From Acutalibacter muris (GTDB lineage Bacteria > Bacillota > Clostridia > Oscillospirales > Acutalibacteraceae), in the NCBI RefSeq assembly GCF_002201475.1, contig NZ_CP021422.1:992001-1056000 (forward strand): DNA of 64,000 nucleotides. The letters run 5' to 3'. The translations under genes and the position numbers were made by a program. Positions 17,853 through 26,523 of the stretch are shown one piece after another. The first letter of the stretch is position 1, and every line of letters begins with the position of its first letter. The notes beneath the pieces are model-generated. The model worked only from the letters and a program-made list of their open reading frames with translations, searched no databases and was not told where the DNA came from.

Positions 17853-18686
17853 CTAGTCGCATATAAACGTGACAAATCTGGTTTCTGTTTCCACAACCGG
17901 CAGCGCGTCGAACTCCGCCCCCGGCGCCACCACGCCCACCGGCGTGGGCGGCAGCTTAATGCGTGCGCCCTCGTGGCAGCTTACCCGCCAGCCGCAGCCC
18001 TCCATGAGCTCCGCCAGCCTGTCCTGAGAGTACGCCCCTTCAAGGCCCAGGGCCTTTGCGGCCTCCTGGTTCTCCCGGTCGTCCTCGGGGAAGAATTCGC
18101 AAAGGGCATAGAGCTTTCCACTGCACACCCGCCGCAGCTCCCTGATCACCCGCTCCGGCCCGGGAATGTTCTGAAGCCCCAGACAGGTGGTGACAGCGGC
18201 AACGGAGCCGTCGGGGAAGGGAAGCGCCTTTGCGTCGCAGGCGGTAAGCTTCAGCTGCCCGCTTTTGATCTGTCCCGGGAACCTGCACCCCAGGTGGTCC
18301 TCAAGGACGCTTTCGGAGACGTCAGTGGCGGTCACTTTCGTGTTTAGCCCACAGAGCAGCCGTTCCACCAGCATACCCCGCCCGCTGGCGATGTCCACCA
18401 CCCGGCCGGGGCAGCCCGCCAGCTCTTTGGCGATAAAGTCCAGATGGCTCTCGAATTCGCGTACATAATCCGCCGGGTAGCATTTCCGCCAGGCAAGCCG
18501 GAACAGCTCCGCCGCCTCCCGAAGAAGCCCCCGCTCCTTATAGAGCGCCGACTTGCAGGCCAGGTCCGCGCCGTTAAGGCTCATATTATCAGCTTCGTCC
18601 AGGGTCCTGACAACCTCCGGGTGCTCCCGGAAAAACTGTGAGAGCCCGCTCTGGTTTTCCGCCCAAGCGTCTCTGTTATCGCCCAT
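17853..18686 (-). CDS. Class I SAM-dependent methyltransferase
   Basis: 277 residues with an N-terminal helical part and a Rossmann methyltransferase core (motif I VVDIASGRGMLVERL near 115; post-I ATDVSESVLED near 140; motif near ALPFPDGSVAAVTTCLGLQN). The target is not readable. It abuts nth with no gap and is probably cotranscribed with it. Confidence 0.82.
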   Translation of the reverse strand: MGDNRDAWAENQSGLSQFFREHPEVVRTLDEADNMSLNGADLACKSALYKERGLLREAAELFRLAWRKCYPADYVREFESHLDFIAKELAGCPGRVVDIASGRGMLVERLLCGLNTKVTATDVSESVLEDHLGCRFPGQIKSGQLKLTACDAKALPFPDGSVAAVTTCLGLQNIPGPERVIRELRRVCSGKLYALCEFFPEDDRENQEAAKALGLEGAYSQDRLAELMEGCGWRVSCHEGARIKLPPTPVGVVAPGAEFDALPVVETETRFVTFICD

Positions 18687-19319
18687 TTACTCCACCCCCA
18701 CCCTCCTGCAAAACTCCTTCATGCAGCACTTCTCGCACAGGGCCTTGCGTGCAATGCACACCGCCCGGCCGTGGAGCACCAGCCTGTGGCAGAAATTATT
18801 GGACTCCTCCGGGGGCAGCACCGCCCGCAGGTCCCGCTCTACCTTCTCAGGGGCCTTGTTCTTTGTGAGCCCCAACCGCCCGGAGATGCGTATGCAGTGG
18901 GTGTCGGTGACCACGGCGGGCTTATGGTACACGTCGCCCAGGATAAGGTTTGCGGTCTTTCTGCCCACGCCGGGCAGGCTGAGAAGGTCCTCCATATTGT
19001 CCGGCACCCGCCCGCCGAACTCGTCCCTTATCTTCCGGCAGGCCCCGAGAATATCCCGGGCCTTGGCTCTAAAGAACCCGCAGGAGTGTATAAGCTCCCC
19101 TATCTCCTCCTCGGTGCCGTCACAGAAGGCCTCAAGGGTGGGAAACCGCTCAAACAGGGCCGGGGTTACCAGGTTCACCCTGGCGTCCGTGCATTGGGCC
19201 GCTAATCTTACGGAGATAAGCAGCTGCAGCGGGTCCTCATAGTCCAGCGAGCACAGCGCGTCGGGATATTCCTCTTTCAGGGCGTGTACGGCTTTTATGG
19301 CCAGTTCCTGGGTATCCAT
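18687..19319 (-). CDS. nth: Endonuclease III (DNA glycosylase/AP lyase)
   Basis: 210 residues, the normal length. The helix-hairpin-helix LPGVGRKTANLILG carries the catalytic Lys, and the catalytic Asp is in VVTDTHCIRI. The C-terminal iron-sulfur motif C-x6-C-x2-C-x5-C is intact (CIARKALCEKCCMKEFC). It excises oxidised pyrimidines and cuts at the abasic site. First gene of a minus-strand cluster with methyltransferase, PHP and lyase genes. Confidence 0.96.
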   Translation of the reverse strand: MDTQELAIKAVHALKEEYPDALCSLDYEDPLQLLISVRLAAQCTDARVNLVTPALFERFPTLEAFCDGTEEEIGELIHSCGFFRAKARDILGACRKIRDEFGGRVPDNMEDLLSLPGVGRKTANLILGDVYHKPAVVTDTHCIRISGRLGLTKNKAPEKVERDLRAVLPPEESNNFCHRLVLHGRAVCIARKALCEKCCMKEFCRRVGVE

Positions 19320-19375
19320 CAGGTATCAATCCCCTTTTACATGGTTTTATATAATAATACAACATATTCCGACAG

Positions 19376-19404
19376 TTGACAAGCCAAAAAAGAGAAGATA
19401 TAAT
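19376..19404 (+). promoter_or_regulatory. Perfect-consensus sigma-A promoter for the TraX-like gene
   Basis: TTGACA (19376-19381), exactly 17 bases, TATAAT (19399-19404). The AAAGGAG ribosome site starts a few bases later, so the leader is very short. Confidence 0.85.
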
Positions 19405-19426
19405 ACGAAAAAAGGAGTGTTTTGTT

Positions 19427-20098
19427 ATGTCCTCTGCCGCGCTGCAAATTATCGCCCTTGTCACCATGCTGATTGACCATATCGGCTACCGGCTTTTCCC
19501 CGGTGTGGAGCCCCTTCGGATAATAGGGCGGATAAGCTTTCCCCTGTTCGCCTTTATGCTGGTGGAGGGCTTCATACATACTAAGGGCCGGTGGCGGTAT
19601 CTGGGACGGCTTACCCTGTTCGCGGCCATATCGGAGATACCTTATAAGATATTCTCAAGAGGTGGCCGCTGGTGGCTGCATATCTGGGGAGAGCCCCTTT
19701 GGAACAACGTGTTCTTCGAGCTTATGCTTATCTTCATCGCCGTGTGGAGTATACAGGCGGCCCTTGAGAAAAACAAGCTCTTCTTTGTCCTTACTGGCTT
19801 GTGCCTGGTGCTTGCGGGCCTGATGGGGACTATGTACGGCGTGTACGGTATACTGATGGGAATATGCTTTTATATCTTCCGAAAGGACCGGCTGCTGGCG
19901 GCGGCGTGCCTTATAGCCCTTACCATACTGTACTGCCTGCAAAACTGGAGCCTTTTCCAGATATGGGCCATACTTGCCGCCGTGCCCATCTGGTTCTATA
20001 ACGGCAAGCGGGGACCGCGGCTGCCGAAATACTTCGGGTATATATTCTATCCGGCACATCTTCTGGTGATATGTGCCATACACGGTCTTATAGCTTGA
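19427..20098 (+). CDS. TraX family membrane protein
   Basis: 223 residues from ATG 19427, with AAAGGAG upstream; an in-frame TTG at 19376 lies inside the promoter and is rejected. About seven membrane segments and the conserved start LQIIALVTMLIDHIGY and RIGRISFPLFAFMLVEGF match TraX. In F plasmid TraX acetylates pilin; chromosomal clostridial copies have no known role. Driven by a perfect promoter and followed by the HD gene. Confidence 0.85.
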   Translation: MSSAALQIIALVTMLIDHIGYRLFPGVEPLRIIGRISFPLFAFMLVEGFIHTKGRWRYLGRLTLFAAISEIPYKIFSRGGRWWLHIWGEPLWNNVFFELMLIFIAVWSIQAALEKNKLFFVLTGLCLVLAGLMGTMYGVYGILMGICFYIFRKDRLLAAACLIALTILYCLQNWSLFQIWAILAAVPIWFYNGKRGPRLPKYFGYIFYPAHLLVICAIHGLIA

Positions 20099-20148
20099 TA
20101 ATTCCCGGGGAATATGGTAGACTAAAAGAAAACATTTGGGAGAAGAAA

Positions 20149-20808
20149 ATGGTGACTTACGACGAGATAAAGCGGGACCCGGCCATAAAGACCTATATCG
20201 CACAGGCGGACGCGTCAATGGCGGCCCTGGGCTTTACTGAACACAGCTTTGCCCACGTGGGCCGGGTGGCGGCGGTAGCCGGGGATATTCTCGCAGAGCT
20301 GGGGTATCCTCCGCGTCAGGTGGAGCTGACGCGGATAGCCGGATACCTGCACGATATCGGCAACCTTGTGAACCGTGTTGACCACAGCCAGAGCGGCGCG
20401 GTGATGGCCTTCCGGCTCCTGGACAATATGGGCTTTCCCCCAGAGGAGATTGCCCTTATCGCCACAGCCATCGGCAACCACGACGAGGGCACCGGCGTGC
20501 CGGTAAGCCCGGAGGCCGCGGCCCTGATAATCGCCGACAAGTCCGACGTGCGCCGCACCCGGGTGCGCAGTAAGGCCCCCCACGGGTTTGACATACACGA
20601 CCGGGTGAACTACTCCGTCACAAAGTCGGAGACGGTGATAGACAAGAAGAGCGGGGACATTTGGCTGAAGCTGGAGGTGGACCCGGCTTTCAGCTCGGTG
20701 ATGGAATACTTCGAGATATTTATGGCCCGGATGATACTCTGCCGGAAGGCGGCGGAAAAGCTGGGGCTCAGGTTCAAGCTGGCCATAAACGGCCAGGAGC
20801 TGATATAG
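20149..20808 (+). CDS. HD-domain phosphohydrolase
   Basis: 219 residues from ATG 20149 (GGGAGAAG upstream). Metal-binding HD pattern: HSFAHVGRVA near residue 32, GYLHDIGN near 62-69, then NHDEG and IADKSDVRR. Metal-dependent phosphatases or phosphodiesterases of nucleotides belong here; substrate unknown. Nine bases separate it from the zinc-ribbon gene. Confidence 0.85.
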   Translation: MVTYDEIKRDPAIKTYIAQADASMAALGFTEHSFAHVGRVAAVAGDILAELGYPPRQVELTRIAGYLHDIGNLVNRVDHSQSGAVMAFRLLDNMGFPPEEIALIATAIGNHDEGTGVPVSPEAAALIIADKSDVRRTRVRSKAPHGFDIHDRVNYSVTKSETVIDKKSGDIWLKLEVDPAFSSVMEYFEIFMARMILCRKAAEKLGLRFKLAINGQELI

Positions 20809-20817
20809 GGGGGAGCT

Positions 20818-21288
20818 ATGCAGTATTGTATGAAATGCCGCCATCTCTCGGAGGACGGCCCTGTAAAGTGCCCAAACTGCAAGAGCAGAAAGCTGCGTCC
20901 GGCGGGGGAGGGGGACATGGTATTCCTCTGCAAGGCGGATATGTATGCCGCCGGGAGGATAAACGAGGCCCTTATGGGTGCGGGCATACAGTGCAGGCTT
21001 GAAAACGCAGGGAGCGCCTATTTTAACTTTGACAGCGAGACTTCGCCCACGGACCAGAACATATTTGTGCCCTATGAGACGGTGGACAGGGCGGAGGAGA
21101 CAGCGGCTCGGGCGATGCGGGAGGTCGAGAGTGAGCGGGAGCCCGAGGAGGGCGGGGACGATAGGCCCGGAATGAAGCGGATAGTGGGCGAGGTGCTGTC
21201 GGTGCTGGCGTTCCTGGTGTTGATAATGCTGGCGGTGTACGGCGCGGACGGGCTGGCCAACTGGCTGAAGGGCCTGGTGGGCATGTAA
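20818..21288 (+). CDS. Zinc-ribbon, DUF2007-like protein with C-terminal membrane anchor
   Basis: 156 residues. An N-terminal zinc ribbon (CMKCRHLSEDGPVKCPNC) is followed by a domain resembling the DUF2007 putative signal-transducing family (FLCKADMYAAGRINEALMGAGI ... about residues 40-100), an acidic linker and one C-terminal membrane segment (about 122-142). It has no known activity. Part of the TraX-HD transcript. Confidence 0.7.
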   Translation: MQYCMKCRHLSEDGPVKCPNCKSRKLRPAGEGDMVFLCKADMYAAGRINEALMGAGIQCRLENAGSAYFNFDSETSPTDQNIFVPYETVDRAEETAARAMREVESEREPEEGGDDRPGMKRIVGEVLSVLAFLVLIMLAVYGADGLANWLKGLVGM

Positions 21289-21304
21289 GGACGCGTGTCG
21301 AAGT

Positions 21305-21397
21305 GTTTGCAAAGCAAACTCTTGTGCGTCTAGGCCCCTGGTGGGGTGTGGGGCAAAGCCCCACGACCTGTTGCCGACGACGTTGGCCTTTGGCCAA
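21305..21397 (+). repeat. Dispersed three-hairpin repeat, copy 2
   Basis: Copy of the element at 8792-8884 in the other orientation. The first hairpin has lost most of its left arm (GTTTGC-AAA-GCAAAC core remains), the middle hairpin (arms GTGGGGC/GCCCCAC, loop AAA) and the third (TTGGCC/GGCCAA, loop TTT, 21383-21397) are intact. It follows the stop codon of the zinc-ribbon gene. Confidence 0.75.
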
Positions 21398-21424
21398 GTC
21401 GGGCCAAAAAATACTCAAAAAAAT

Positions 21425-21448
21425 AGCCGTGGCAGCAAGGCCACGGCT
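21425..21448 (-). terminator. Terminator of the metallo-hydrolase transcript
   Basis: Perfect 9-bp stem AGCCGTGGC/GCCACGGCT with a 6-base loop; on the minus strand it is followed by a run of T (complement of 21415-21424). Confidence 0.8.
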
Positions 21449-21454
21449 CGTGTT

Positions 21455-22309
21455 TTACTGTATGTCCTTCCTCCAAATCCGCTCCTTGGAGTATGCGATA
21501 TTAGCCGTCCCCCCATCAAGCCGCCGGTAATACTGGTCCTTCTCCTTGGCATACCAGCAAGCCTTCCCGGTAAACCCGACCGCCTCCACCGCGTCATCGG
21601 TCCCCGCCATTATCTCGTCGCAAAGGGTAATGGCGCTGTCGATTATCTCCGGCTGCTCCAGGGCCCCGCCATGGCCGCCCCAGAGCCCGTCAAAGGCGGG
21701 CTGGAACTTCTTGAAGCGCAGAAGGCTCTCTTTGAATTCCTCAATGGAGGCGGACTCCTCGCCGTACACCAGGGTGTTGCGGTTGCACGCGTCCCCGGAG
21801 TACACCACCCGCCGGTCTCTGTCCAGGAACACCACCGTGCCCCGGGTGTGGCCGGGCACGGCTATGGCCTCCAGCTTCACGCCGCCCAAGTCAAAGATAT
21901 CGCCGTCCTTTATGGGCAGGGTCTTTACCGGCCCCGGAACGGTTACGTCGGAAAGCTTCGGTTCCGTGGGCAAAGGCGCGAACATGGCCCCGCTTTTGGC
22001 AAAGCCCAGGCGCATTTCCATATCGCTGTGTGCGTACATAAGCCAGATGTCATCAGGGGCCAGGTACACCTCTTTATACTCAAAATCCGCGCCGATATGG
22101 TCCACGTGGCCATGGGTGTTCACAAGAGTCACCGGCAGCTCGGTAAGCTCCCGGACAAAGGCCTTAAGGCTTCCAACGCCGGACAGGCCGTCTATAAGAA
22201 GGGCCTTTTCACTGCCCTCAAGGAGAAAGGCCTGCTCGCCACCAAGGCCTGTGATAAGGGTAACGTTATCATATATCTTGCGGGCTTTGAAAAATTTTGA
22301 CTCATACAT
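21455..22309 (-). CDS. Metallo-beta-lactamase-fold hydrolase
   Basis: 284 residues. The HxHxDH metal motif is NTHGHVDHIG near residue 60-70, with further ligands in GHTRGTV and YSGDAC and a late GGHGG. This is the general MBL fold (thioesterase or glyoxalase-II-like), not a beta-lactamase by itself. Located 5 bases downstream of the hemerythrin gene in the same direction, so they share a transcript. Confidence 0.85.
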   Translation of the reverse strand: MYESKFFKARKIYDNVTLITGLGGEQAFLLEGSEKALLIDGLSGVGSLKAFVRELTELPVTLVNTHGHVDHIGADFEYKEVYLAPDDIWLMYAHSDMEMRLGFAKSGAMFAPLPTEPKLSDVTVPGPVKTLPIKDGDIFDLGGVKLEAIAVPGHTRGTVVFLDRDRRVVYSGDACNRNTLVYGEESASIEEFKESLLRFKKFQPAFDGLWGGHGGALEQPEIIDSAITLCDEIMAGTDDAVEAVGFTGKACWYAKEKDQYYRRLDGGTANIAYSKERIWRKDIQ

Positions 22310-22314
22310 GGCTT

Positions 22315-23688
22315 TTATTTCTCCTTTTCCGCAAAAAACCCGTCAACCTCTTTCTTTATCTCCTCCGGCTTCAGTGTCTTCAGCAGATACCCCGAGGGGT
22401 TCAGGGGCATGACCTTTATCATGCTCTGGGGGTCGCGGCGGCCGGTGAGGAAGATGACAGGCACCTTCTCAAACTCCGGCACCGTGCGCAGCATCTCAAG
22501 GGTCTGGGCCCCGTCGCAGACGGGCATCTCATAGTCCAGCAGCACAAGGTCCGGCTGGTTTAAAGAGATGGCCCTGAAGGCCGCCGCGCCGGAATCGGCC
22601 AGCAGTATCTCATAATCCGGCTCCAAAAGGGACTTCATGCCCTGGCGTATGGTGGCCGAGTCGTCCACCACCAGTATCTTCTTGTGCTGGTGTGCTTCCT
22701 CATACCGCTCCTGCGCGCTGCGTTCGTTAAGGTACTTTTCGACCTCCTTCATGGCGTTTTCGCTCTCCAGTGGCGTCAGCACCGAGGCGTCCAAAAGGTG
22801 TGGCGCGATGGCGCAGTAGGCGAAATACCCAGCGCCGCCGGTGTTAAAGAGCAGGCTTACCTGGGGCTTCTCCCGGTCGAATATCTCCCCGAACTGCTCG
22901 AAGGACAGGAGATTCTCCTCTTTTAATTCAAGATTTTTGCCGGTTTCGATAAACTCCATAACCTTGCCCACAAACTGCCGGGCGGTGTACCGAGCGGCGT
23001 GGACCAGCATACTGTCCATGCGGTCTGTCTGTATTCCCAGTATTTTCCCCACGGTGTTTACCAGCAGCTTCTCCTCAAAGACCATCAGCACCTCCTGGCG
23101 GACGTCCTCGCCCTTCGAGCCGTATACCAGCCTGTAGTACACGCCGCGGCCGAATTTCTCGCCGCCATAGGTATCGCTGACCACCTTTGACTCCAGGTGG
23201 AACAGGTCGAAGACCAGCTGGATTATGACCTTTTTAAGAGCCTCAAGCTCGCTTTCGGGCAGAAGTTCCTCCCACTTGCTTATGTGTTTTCCGGCAATGG
23301 CCTGGTCCTCGGTGAGGGTATGGCCTATAAGCCAGCCGGTGCACACACCCAGGAAGTGCTCTATGGCCTCCTGAGAGTAGCCGTCCTGCTCCAGCTCCTG
23401 CTCCAGGGCGGGGAGGGTGTCCTCTCTAAAGCCCTTGTGTATCTTTTTGTGCCGCTCAAGGCCCTCATAGCCCATCGTCGCCATATAGAGCTCCTCGTCC
23501 GCGAAGTGCTTCAGGGTGTGGCCCCGAAAGAACTTTATGCCCTCCTGGCAGGTGCGCTGATAGTTGTCGCCGTTTTCCGAGGAGGCGGTCATAAGCTTAT
23601 TTATTATCTTGAAAAGCCGCCTGTGCTCCTTATCTATCTCCTCTACGCCTATATTATACTCTTCCTGCCACTCAAGCTGATTCTCCAT
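22315..23688 (-). CDS. Hemerythrin - CheX-like - response-regulator receiver fusion
   Basis: 457 residues, three domains. Residues about 5-135 are bacteriohemerythrin with all iron ligands visible (DKEHRR, HTLKHFADEE, HKKIH, GHTLTEDQ). Residues about 150-320 look like a CheX/CheC-type phosphatase domain (NTVGKILGI ... ARQFVGKVMEFIETG). Residues about 335-455 are a receiver domain (VVDDSATIR, phospho-acceptor Asp in LLDYEMP, Thr in FLTGR, Lys in GYLLK). An oxygen- or redox-sensing input coupled to phospho-signalling is inferred. Own promoter, divergent from the glycosidase gene. Confidence 0.85.
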   Translation of the reverse strand: MENQLEWQEEYNIGVEEIDKEHRRLFKIINKLMTASSENGDNYQRTCQEGIKFFRGHTLKHFADEELYMATMGYEGLERHKKIHKGFREDTLPALEQELEQDGYSQEAIEHFLGVCTGWLIGHTLTEDQAIAGKHISKWEELLPESELEALKKVIIQLVFDLFHLESKVVSDTYGGEKFGRGVYYRLVYGSKGEDVRQEVLMVFEEKLLVNTVGKILGIQTDRMDSMLVHAARYTARQFVGKVMEFIETGKNLELKEENLLSFEQFGEIFDREKPQVSLLFNTGGAGYFAYCAIAPHLLDASVLTPLESENAMKEVEKYLNERSAQERYEEAHQHKKILVVDDSATIRQGMKSLLEPDYEILLADSGAAAFRAISLNQPDLVLLDYEMPVCDGAQTLEMLRTVPEFEKVPVIFLTGRRDPQSMIKVMPLNPSGYLLKTLKPEEIKKEVDGFFAEKEK

Positions 23689-23721
23689 ACATAATCCTCC
23701 TGTTGTAAGTAGTTTTATTAC

Positions 23722-23750
23722 ATTATATCACAATGTGGGAATCATGTCCA
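23722..23750 (-). promoter_or_regulatory. Promoter of the hemerythrin-receiver gene
   Basis: On the minus strand: TGGACA (23750-23745), 17-base spacer, TATAAT (23727-23722); AGGAGG precedes the start codon. Confidence 0.7.
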
Positions 23751-23783
23751 TTGCAAAAATCGAAAAATTGGCCCTTGTAACCA

Positions 23784-23812
23784 TTGACAGTCAAGTGTAT
23801 TTTATATATACT
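23784..23812 (+). promoter_or_regulatory. Promoter of the GH106-like hydrolase gene
   Basis: TTGACA (23784-23789), 17-base spacer, TATACT (23807-23812), about 45 bases upstream of the start codon. Confidence 0.75.
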
Positions 23813-23855
23813 TATAACGAAGAATAGGAAAATTTTTGTAAAGGAGCGTCAGTGT

Positions 23856-26468
23856 ATGAGCGAGAAAATACGCCGCTTGCTTGAGGGGAAGGGCGAAAAC
23901 TATATCCTTCCCTTCTTCTGGCAGCACGGCGAGGACGAGGGGACCCTCAGACACTATATGCGGGTGATACACGGGGCGAACATCGGCGCGGTCTGCGTGG
24001 AGAGCCGGCCCCACCCGGACTTCTGCGGGCCAAAGTGGTGGGCGGATATGGACACCATACTGGACGAGGCGGAAAAGCTTCACATGAGGATCTGGATACT
24101 GGATGACAGCCATTTCCCCACAGGGTACGCCAACGGGGCAATGAAGGATAAGCCCGCCGGTTTGCAGCGCTGGTACGTCACCTGCCGCCGGTACGCCCCG
24201 TGCTTGGACGGGAGCGTTAATATACCCAAGGAGGAGCTGCGCACTGCCCGGCCCTATGGCGAAGGGGAGAGGGCCAAGATGTTCATGCCACCCGCAGAGG
24301 GGCCTGTGTATACCGACGACAGGCTGCTGGGGGCGTACGCCGTGCGCCTGGATAGCCCAGAGGGCTTTAATAATGGGATAAACCTGGAGGGCCTTGTCAC
24401 AGAAAAGGGCCTCGACTGGACCGCTCCGGAGGGTGAGTGGAGGGTATACCTATTGCAGCTAACCCGCAACAGGGGGGCCCATAGGGACTACATAAACATG
24501 ATGGACAAGGAAAGCTGCCGGGTGCTTATCGACGCGGTGTACGAGCCCCACTGGCAGCGTTATAAGGACCGCTTCGGCGGCGCAATAGCGGGCTTTTTCT
24601 CCGACGAGCCGGAGCTTGGGGACGGCGTGCTCTACGACTTCCACAACGAACTGGGCTGCTCGGAGTCCATGGACTACCCCTGGAGCCGGGAGCTTGAAAA
24701 CAGGCTCCGTGCCCGGCTGGGCGGGGACTTCGCCTGTAAGCTGGCCCTGCTCTGGGAAAAGGGAGGGGAGCAGGACATAACCGCTAGGGTGCGCTATGCG
24801 TACATGGACGAGGTTTCTAAGCTTGTGAAGGAGTGCTTCTCCTGCCAGCTAGGGGACTGGTGCCGTGAGCATGGGGTAAAGTACATCGGCCACCTTATCG
24901 AGGACAATAACCACCACAACCGCACCGGCTCCTCCCTGGGCCACTACTTCCGGGGACTTGCGGGCCAGGACATGGCGGGGATAGACGATATCGGCGGACA
25001 GGTTATGCCCCAATGGGAGGACGTAAGCTACGACAGGGGGGTGTTCCAGCAGCGTGACGGTACCTTCTACCACTACGGCCTGGGCAAGCTTGCCAGCTCC
25101 GCCGCGGCCATAGAGCCGGAAAAGCAGGGCAACTCCATGTGCGAGATATTCGGTGCCTACGGCTGGAGGGAGGGGGTGCGCCTTGAGAAGTACCTTCTGG
25201 ACCACTTCATGGTCCGGGGCGTGAACCACTTTGTGCCCCACGCCTTCAGCCCCAAGGAGTTCCCGGACCCGGACTGCCCGCCCCACTTCTACGCCCAGGG
25301 CCATAACCCCCAGTACCGGCACTTCGGGGCCCTGATGGCCTACTCGAACCGGGTCTGCGAGCTCATAAGCGGCGGGCGGCACATAGCCCCAGTGGCCGTG
25401 CTGTACCATGGGGATTCCGGCTGGAGGGGGGAGGCAGAGCCCAGCGACGCGGTGGGCCGGGCTCTTTACGACCGCCAGATAGACTATGACATTATCCCGG
25501 CGGACGTGTTCACAGAAAGGGACGCGTACCGCACGGAGATAAGCGGCGGGACGCTAAAGGTCAACACCCAGGAGTACCGGGCGCTGATAATACCCCGGGC
25601 CCGCTTCCTGCCCGAGGGCCTGGAGGGGGCCATAGAGGAGCTTAGGGCCGCCGGGGTGCCGGTGTACATTGGAGAGAGTCTGGCAGAGCTTGTACCTGAG
25701 CTTGAAAGCCGGGGTCTTAGGGAGGTGGAAATAGAGCCCGCCAATGACCGGGTAAGAATTTACCACTATGAGCACACGGACGGCTCGGCGGCGCTTATGC
25801 TGGTAAATGAGGGGGATAAGCCCTATTTTGGCAGTGTGAGCCTTTCTGACAGCAGGAACGCCTATGAGTACGACGCGTGGGAGAACGTGATTCGCCCCAT
25901 GGAATGTGAGCGGGCGGGGGACAGGCTTACTGTAAAGGCCGAGCTTGTACCCTTAAAGAGTACGCTTATTATCCTTGACAGCGTGGACGCGCCCGCAGGC
26001 GCCCCGCCAAGGGTCAGCACAGAGGGCACGGAGATACACTTTGCCAAGGCCTGGAGGCGCAGCACCTGCCAGAGCCTTGCCTATCCGAGCTTTGAGGGAG
26101 AAAAGGAGGTGGCCCTGCCGGACGACTTGGCCGGGGAGCAGCCGGAGTTCTCGGGCTTTGTGCGGTATGAGAACGGCTTTGAGAGCCGGGCAGGGGAGCA
26201 GCTGGTCCTGGAGATAACGGACGCGCATGAGGGTGTGGAGCTGTTCATAAACGGAGAAAGCCTCGGCATACAGATAGCGCCGCCCTTTATCTATGATATT
26301 GCCCCGAAAGTAAGGGAGGGGGAGAACTTAGTCCGCATTGAGGTTGCCACCACTCTTGAGAGGGAGATGGCCGCAAGAGACGACCAGCCCCAGATGATAC
26401 CGGGCAGGGCGGAAAAGCCCACATGCCCCTCGGGTATAAACGGCGTGGTGCGGCTCATAAAGAACTGA
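23856..26468 (+). CDS. Large glycoside hydrolase related to family GH106 (alpha-L-rhamnosidase-like)
   Basis: 870 residues from ATG 23856 (AAGGAG 9 bases upstream); no signal peptide, so cytoplasmic. The N-terminal half reads as a TIM-barrel glycosidase (ILPFFWQHG near residue 17, WILDDSHFPTGYANG near 85, FFSDEPELGDG near 245, probable catalytic acid in the last), with a C-terminal beta-sandwich like a galactose-binding domain (about 760-860). The resemblance is to the GH106-like group; the family assignment and sugar are inferred. It is convergent with the sugar ABC operon and both ends share a terminator, suggesting uptake followed by intracellular cleavage. Confidence 0.7.
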   Translation: MSEKIRRLLEGKGENYILPFFWQHGEDEGTLRHYMRVIHGANIGAVCVESRPHPDFCGPKWWADMDTILDEAEKLHMRIWILDDSHFPTGYANGAMKDKPAGLQRWYVTCRRYAPCLDGSVNIPKEELRTARPYGEGERAKMFMPPAEGPVYTDDRLLGAYAVRLDSPEGFNNGINLEGLVTEKGLDWTAPEGEWRVYLLQLTRNRGAHRDYINMMDKESCRVLIDAVYEPHWQRYKDRFGGAIAGFFSDEPELGDGVLYDFHNELGCSESMDYPWSRELENRLRARLGGDFACKLALLWEKGGEQDITARVRYAYMDEVSKLVKECFSCQLGDWCREHGVKYIGHLIEDNNHHNRTGSSLGHYFRGLAGQDMAGIDDIGGQVMPQWEDVSYDRGVFQQRDGTFYHYGLGKLASSAAAIEPEKQGNSMCEIFGAYGWREGVRLEKYLLDHFMVRGVNHFVPHAFSPKEFPDPDCPPHFYAQGHNPQYRHFGALMAYSNRVCELISGGRHIAPVAVLYHGDSGWRGEAEPSDAVGRALYDRQIDYDIIPADVFTERDAYRTEISGGTLKVNTQEYRALIIPRARFLPEGLEGAIEELRAAGVPVYIGESLAELVPELESRGLREVEIEPANDRVRIYHYEHTDGSAALMLVNEGDKPYFGSVSLSDSRNAYEYDAWENVIRPMECERAGDRLTVKAELVPLKSTLIILDSVDAPAGAPPRVSTEGTEIHFAKAWRRSTCQSLAYPSFEGEKEVALPDDLAGEQPEFSGFVRYENGFESRAGEQLVLEITDAHEGVELFINGESLGIQIAPPFIYDIAPKVREGENLVRIEVATTLEREMAARDDQPQMIPGRAEKPTCPSGINGVVRLIKN

Positions 26469-26480
26469 GAGAATAAGAAA

Positions 26481-26507
26481 AGGACCCGCGCTTTTGGCGC
26501 GGGTCCT
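26481..26507. terminator. Bidirectional terminator between the hydrolase and the solute-binding protein
   Basis: Perfect 11-bp stem (AGGACCCGCGC and its complement), 5-base loop, T-run on the right and A-run on the left, between convergent genes. Confidence 0.9.
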
Positions 26508-26523
26508 CAGTTTTTATCGTAAC

